Shown here piece by piece: positions 62,564 to 64,000 of a stretch of 64,000 nucleotides of DNA. The notes below the pieces were generated by a model. It saw only the letters and a program-made list of their open reading frames with translations. It did not search any database and was not told the DNA's origin. Every line of letters begins with the position of its first letter. The stretch's first letter is position 1. The position numbers and the translations under genes are program-made. This DNA is from a virus: the IMG/VR virus record IMGVR_UViG_3300009551_000007, positions 1-64,000 of that record; one strand, written 5' to 3'.

Positions 62564-64000
62564 CTAGAGGGTCACGCCTTCACTCCAGCTCACCTCATTA
62601 AACTCAACACCTACCGGCGTGGGGATACCGAACCCCTCACCGCCCTTCTCCATGAGGCGTTGGAGTACCCGTATCCTACCGAGGTTCGAGTGTTTCGGGT
62701 TCGTCTTCGGGTGGGCACGTTTCGGGAAGTCGAAAACGATTTCGTCGTGGACCTGAATGGCCATGAAGTAACCGTCGTGTGCGAGGTTGCCGCCCCGCGC
62801 CAGTACCTGTCTGTTCCACTCGTCGAGCTGTTCCTGGCACCTCACCATGGCGCGGGCGGTCCACCACATAGCCGACCCTTGAATATGATAGTTTAGCGGG
62901 ACGGTTTCGAGGATATAGCCCCTCTCCGTTCGCGTACACATGATCGGATAGCCGCGCGCCGGGTCAACCGACTTGTCGGGAATCGTCTCCACGTACCCGT
63001 ACTTGTTGGCGAACCGTATGCACTTCTGGTTGAGTGCCTCCAGTTTCGAGAACCGCTGTTTTAGGAGGCGGTGGCTGTATTGCTTATGGAACGCGCGGTC
63101 TGCCGTCCCCCATCCGTCAACCTTCTCTACTGCGCCGTACTGGACCGCGAACCCGCCGTTTTTACACCACTGGTAGTAGCTCGCGCCGTACTTCTTCTTG
63201 CAGTACGGACCTGCTTTATCGAGACCCACTTCCGCCACCGCCGCGTCCCATATGTCGGGGTAGACGGTATGGAACCGTAGCAAGTGGTTGGAGCCGTAGT
63301 ACGGCGGTGATTCCGAGTTCTCGAATATCTCGATCAGTTCCTCTTGCAAACTCTCATATGCCGGTAGTCGGTCCTCGATGCCCTTCGCGTCGAGTGAGTA
63401 CCATTCGCGACCCGGCCCAGGGCCGAAGCCCTTGCGGAGATTGAACGATTCCTTCTTCGAGACGTTCTGCACGTTCGGGTACTTACAGCCGGCGCGGAGG
63501 GTGTCGGTGCCGGTCTGACGGTAGTCCGGGCATAGCGTGTACCACTCGCCCTCCGTCATTAGCCCCATAACGTCTTGTTCCATGGGTATCCAGAACCGCT
63601 TATAGCCCTCCATGTAGATTATCGCAGTGTCCCGACTCCGTTTCTCCTCAAGTTTACATATGAACGTCCGCTCCTTGGACGTGATCGGGAGCGTCAGTTT
63701 GTAGTGGGGTATAGCCACCTTGGCGTCGAGACTCGGCGCGTTGGTCTTGGATTTCGGGTTGCGGACGTGCTCCAGCTTCATCTTGTCGAAGCACAGTTCT
63801 CGGAGCGAGTTATTGACCCCGCTCTTAGGGAGCACCAAGTCATGACCGAACGACTTGGCTATCGACACACTGACGCGAGCCGCCCGTTCCGATTCTTCGC
63901 GGTACTCCGTCGTCAGTTCGTCGAGACGGAGGCGATTGACGGTCACGCCCCGGTCCTCCATGCGGTAGAAGATCGCCGGTAGCCTCATCCGTTCGGCGAA
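62564..64000 (-). CDS. DNA polymerase, family A (partial, N-terminus beyond the window)
   Basis: Replicative polymerase; the frame remains open at the right edge, so the exonuclease part lies outside. Polymerase motifs: PNVQNVSKKESFNLRKGF, then motif A as SLDAKGIEDRL (catalytic Asp, where DYSQIELR is usual), motif B KNGGFAVQYGA (O-helix Lys, Phe, Tyr-Gly), with Tyr instead of the usual Arg four residues before Lys, and motif C IQVHDEIVFDF with both metal ligands. Replacement of conserved finger residues may reflect use of modified dNTPs. Family A polymerases accompany thymine-replacing phages such as SPO1. Confidence 0.85.
   Translation of the reverse strand, partial: FAERMRLPAIFYRMEDRGVTVNRLRLDELTTEYREESERAARVSVSIAKSFGHDLVLPKSGVNNSLRELCFDKMKLEHVRNPKSKTNAPSLDAKVAIPHYKLTLPITSKERTFICKLEEKRSRDTAIIYMEGYKRFWIPMEQDVMGLMTEGEWYTLCPDYRQTGTDTLRAGCKYPNVQNVSKKESFNLRKGFGPGPGREWYSLDAKGIEDRLPAYESLQEELIEIFENSESPPYYGSNHLLRFHTVYPDIWDAAVAEVGLDKAGPYCKKKYGASYYQWCKNGGFAVQYGAVEKVDGWGTADRAFHKQYSHRLLKQRFSKLEALNQKCIRFANKYGYVETIPDKSVDPARGYPIMCTRTERGYILETVPLNYHIQGSAMWWTARAMVRCQEQLDEWNRQVLARGGNLAHDGYFMAIQVHDEIVFDFPKRAHPKTNPKHSNLGRIRVLQRLMEKGGEGFGIPTPVGVEFNEVSWSEGVTL

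Noticed and set aside
1-64000. Integrase, repressor or attachment sites indicating lysogeny
   Set aside because: None visible in the window; winged-helix proteins alone are not enough to infer lysogeny.

Overview
The window is one continuous stretch of a tailed-phage genome, with no rRNA, tRNA, CRISPR array, insertion sequence, integrase or lysogeny repressor visible. The host is most likely a planctomycete of the Gemmata group. Two proteins carry the short domain known as TIGR02996, which is concentrated in Gemmata-type planctomycetes. A small secreted protein has the Ala-Ala-Pro-Val-Pro-Lys signal-peptide junction common in Gemmataceae. Another secreted protein ends in the Gly/Cys/Arg-rich tail common in planctomycete exported proteins. 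The DNA is GC-rich and densely coding, with many 1 to 4 base start/stop overlaps (ATGA, GTGA, TAATG), so most genes are translationally coupled.

Layout. Bases 1 to 5445 (+ strand) hold small unknown genes, a UvrD/Rep-type helicase with a long N-terminal extension, and a TIGR02996 protein. A large hairpin at 5450-5511 separates them from a long minus-strand block. Read in transcription order (high to low coordinates), that block first gives small host-interaction genes (42.7-38.9 kb) and a probable small terminase. It continues with a C5-methyltransferase-like protein, large terminase, class II ribonucleotide reductase, portal (in two overlapping frames) and a giant minor head protein fused to an ADP-ribosyltransferase. 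Next come the prohead protease, decoration protein, major capsid protein, a lysis/secreted cassette with a papain-like protease, an EF-hand protein and the head-tail connectors. The block ends with the tail tube, frameshifted tail chaperones, tape measure, tail tip and fibre proteins and a glycosyltransferase. The genes fit a long-tailed, sheathless (siphovirus-like) virion.

Bases 42.9 to 64 kb hold replication and nucleotide metabolism: two DNA methyltransferases, a Toprim/AAA+ primase-helicase, two MazG-type pyrophosphohydrolases, a ThyA-family enzyme, an HD hydrolase, a deoxyribonucleotidase and a family A DNA polymerase running off the right edge. Interleaved is what I read as a thymidine hypermodification pathway: a 5-hydroxymethyl-dU DNA kinase, two proteins of the amino-acid:DNA transferase (alpha-glutamyl/putrescinyl-thymine pyrophosphorylase) group, a radical SAM enzyme and a fold-type II PLP enzyme. 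The ThyA-family enzyme would make hydroxymethyl-dUMP, the hydrolases would drain dTTP, the polymerase would incorporate the analogue, and the other enzymes would build the side chain on finished DNA.

The most unusual locus is the radical SAM gene at 56310-58670. A 315-residue Ser1 intein sits exactly before the third cysteine of its CxxxCxxC iron-sulfur motif. Inside the intein, in a different reading frame, lies a complete NUMOD3/PD-(D/E)XK homing-endonuclease gene with its own ribosome binding site. Further down, an in-frame UGA separates the C-terminal third of the enzyme from the rest. Other notable points are a canonical -1 slippery site in the tail chaperones, the portal frameshift, the capsid ADP-ribosyltransferase and a recurring intergenic element upstream of several transcription units.
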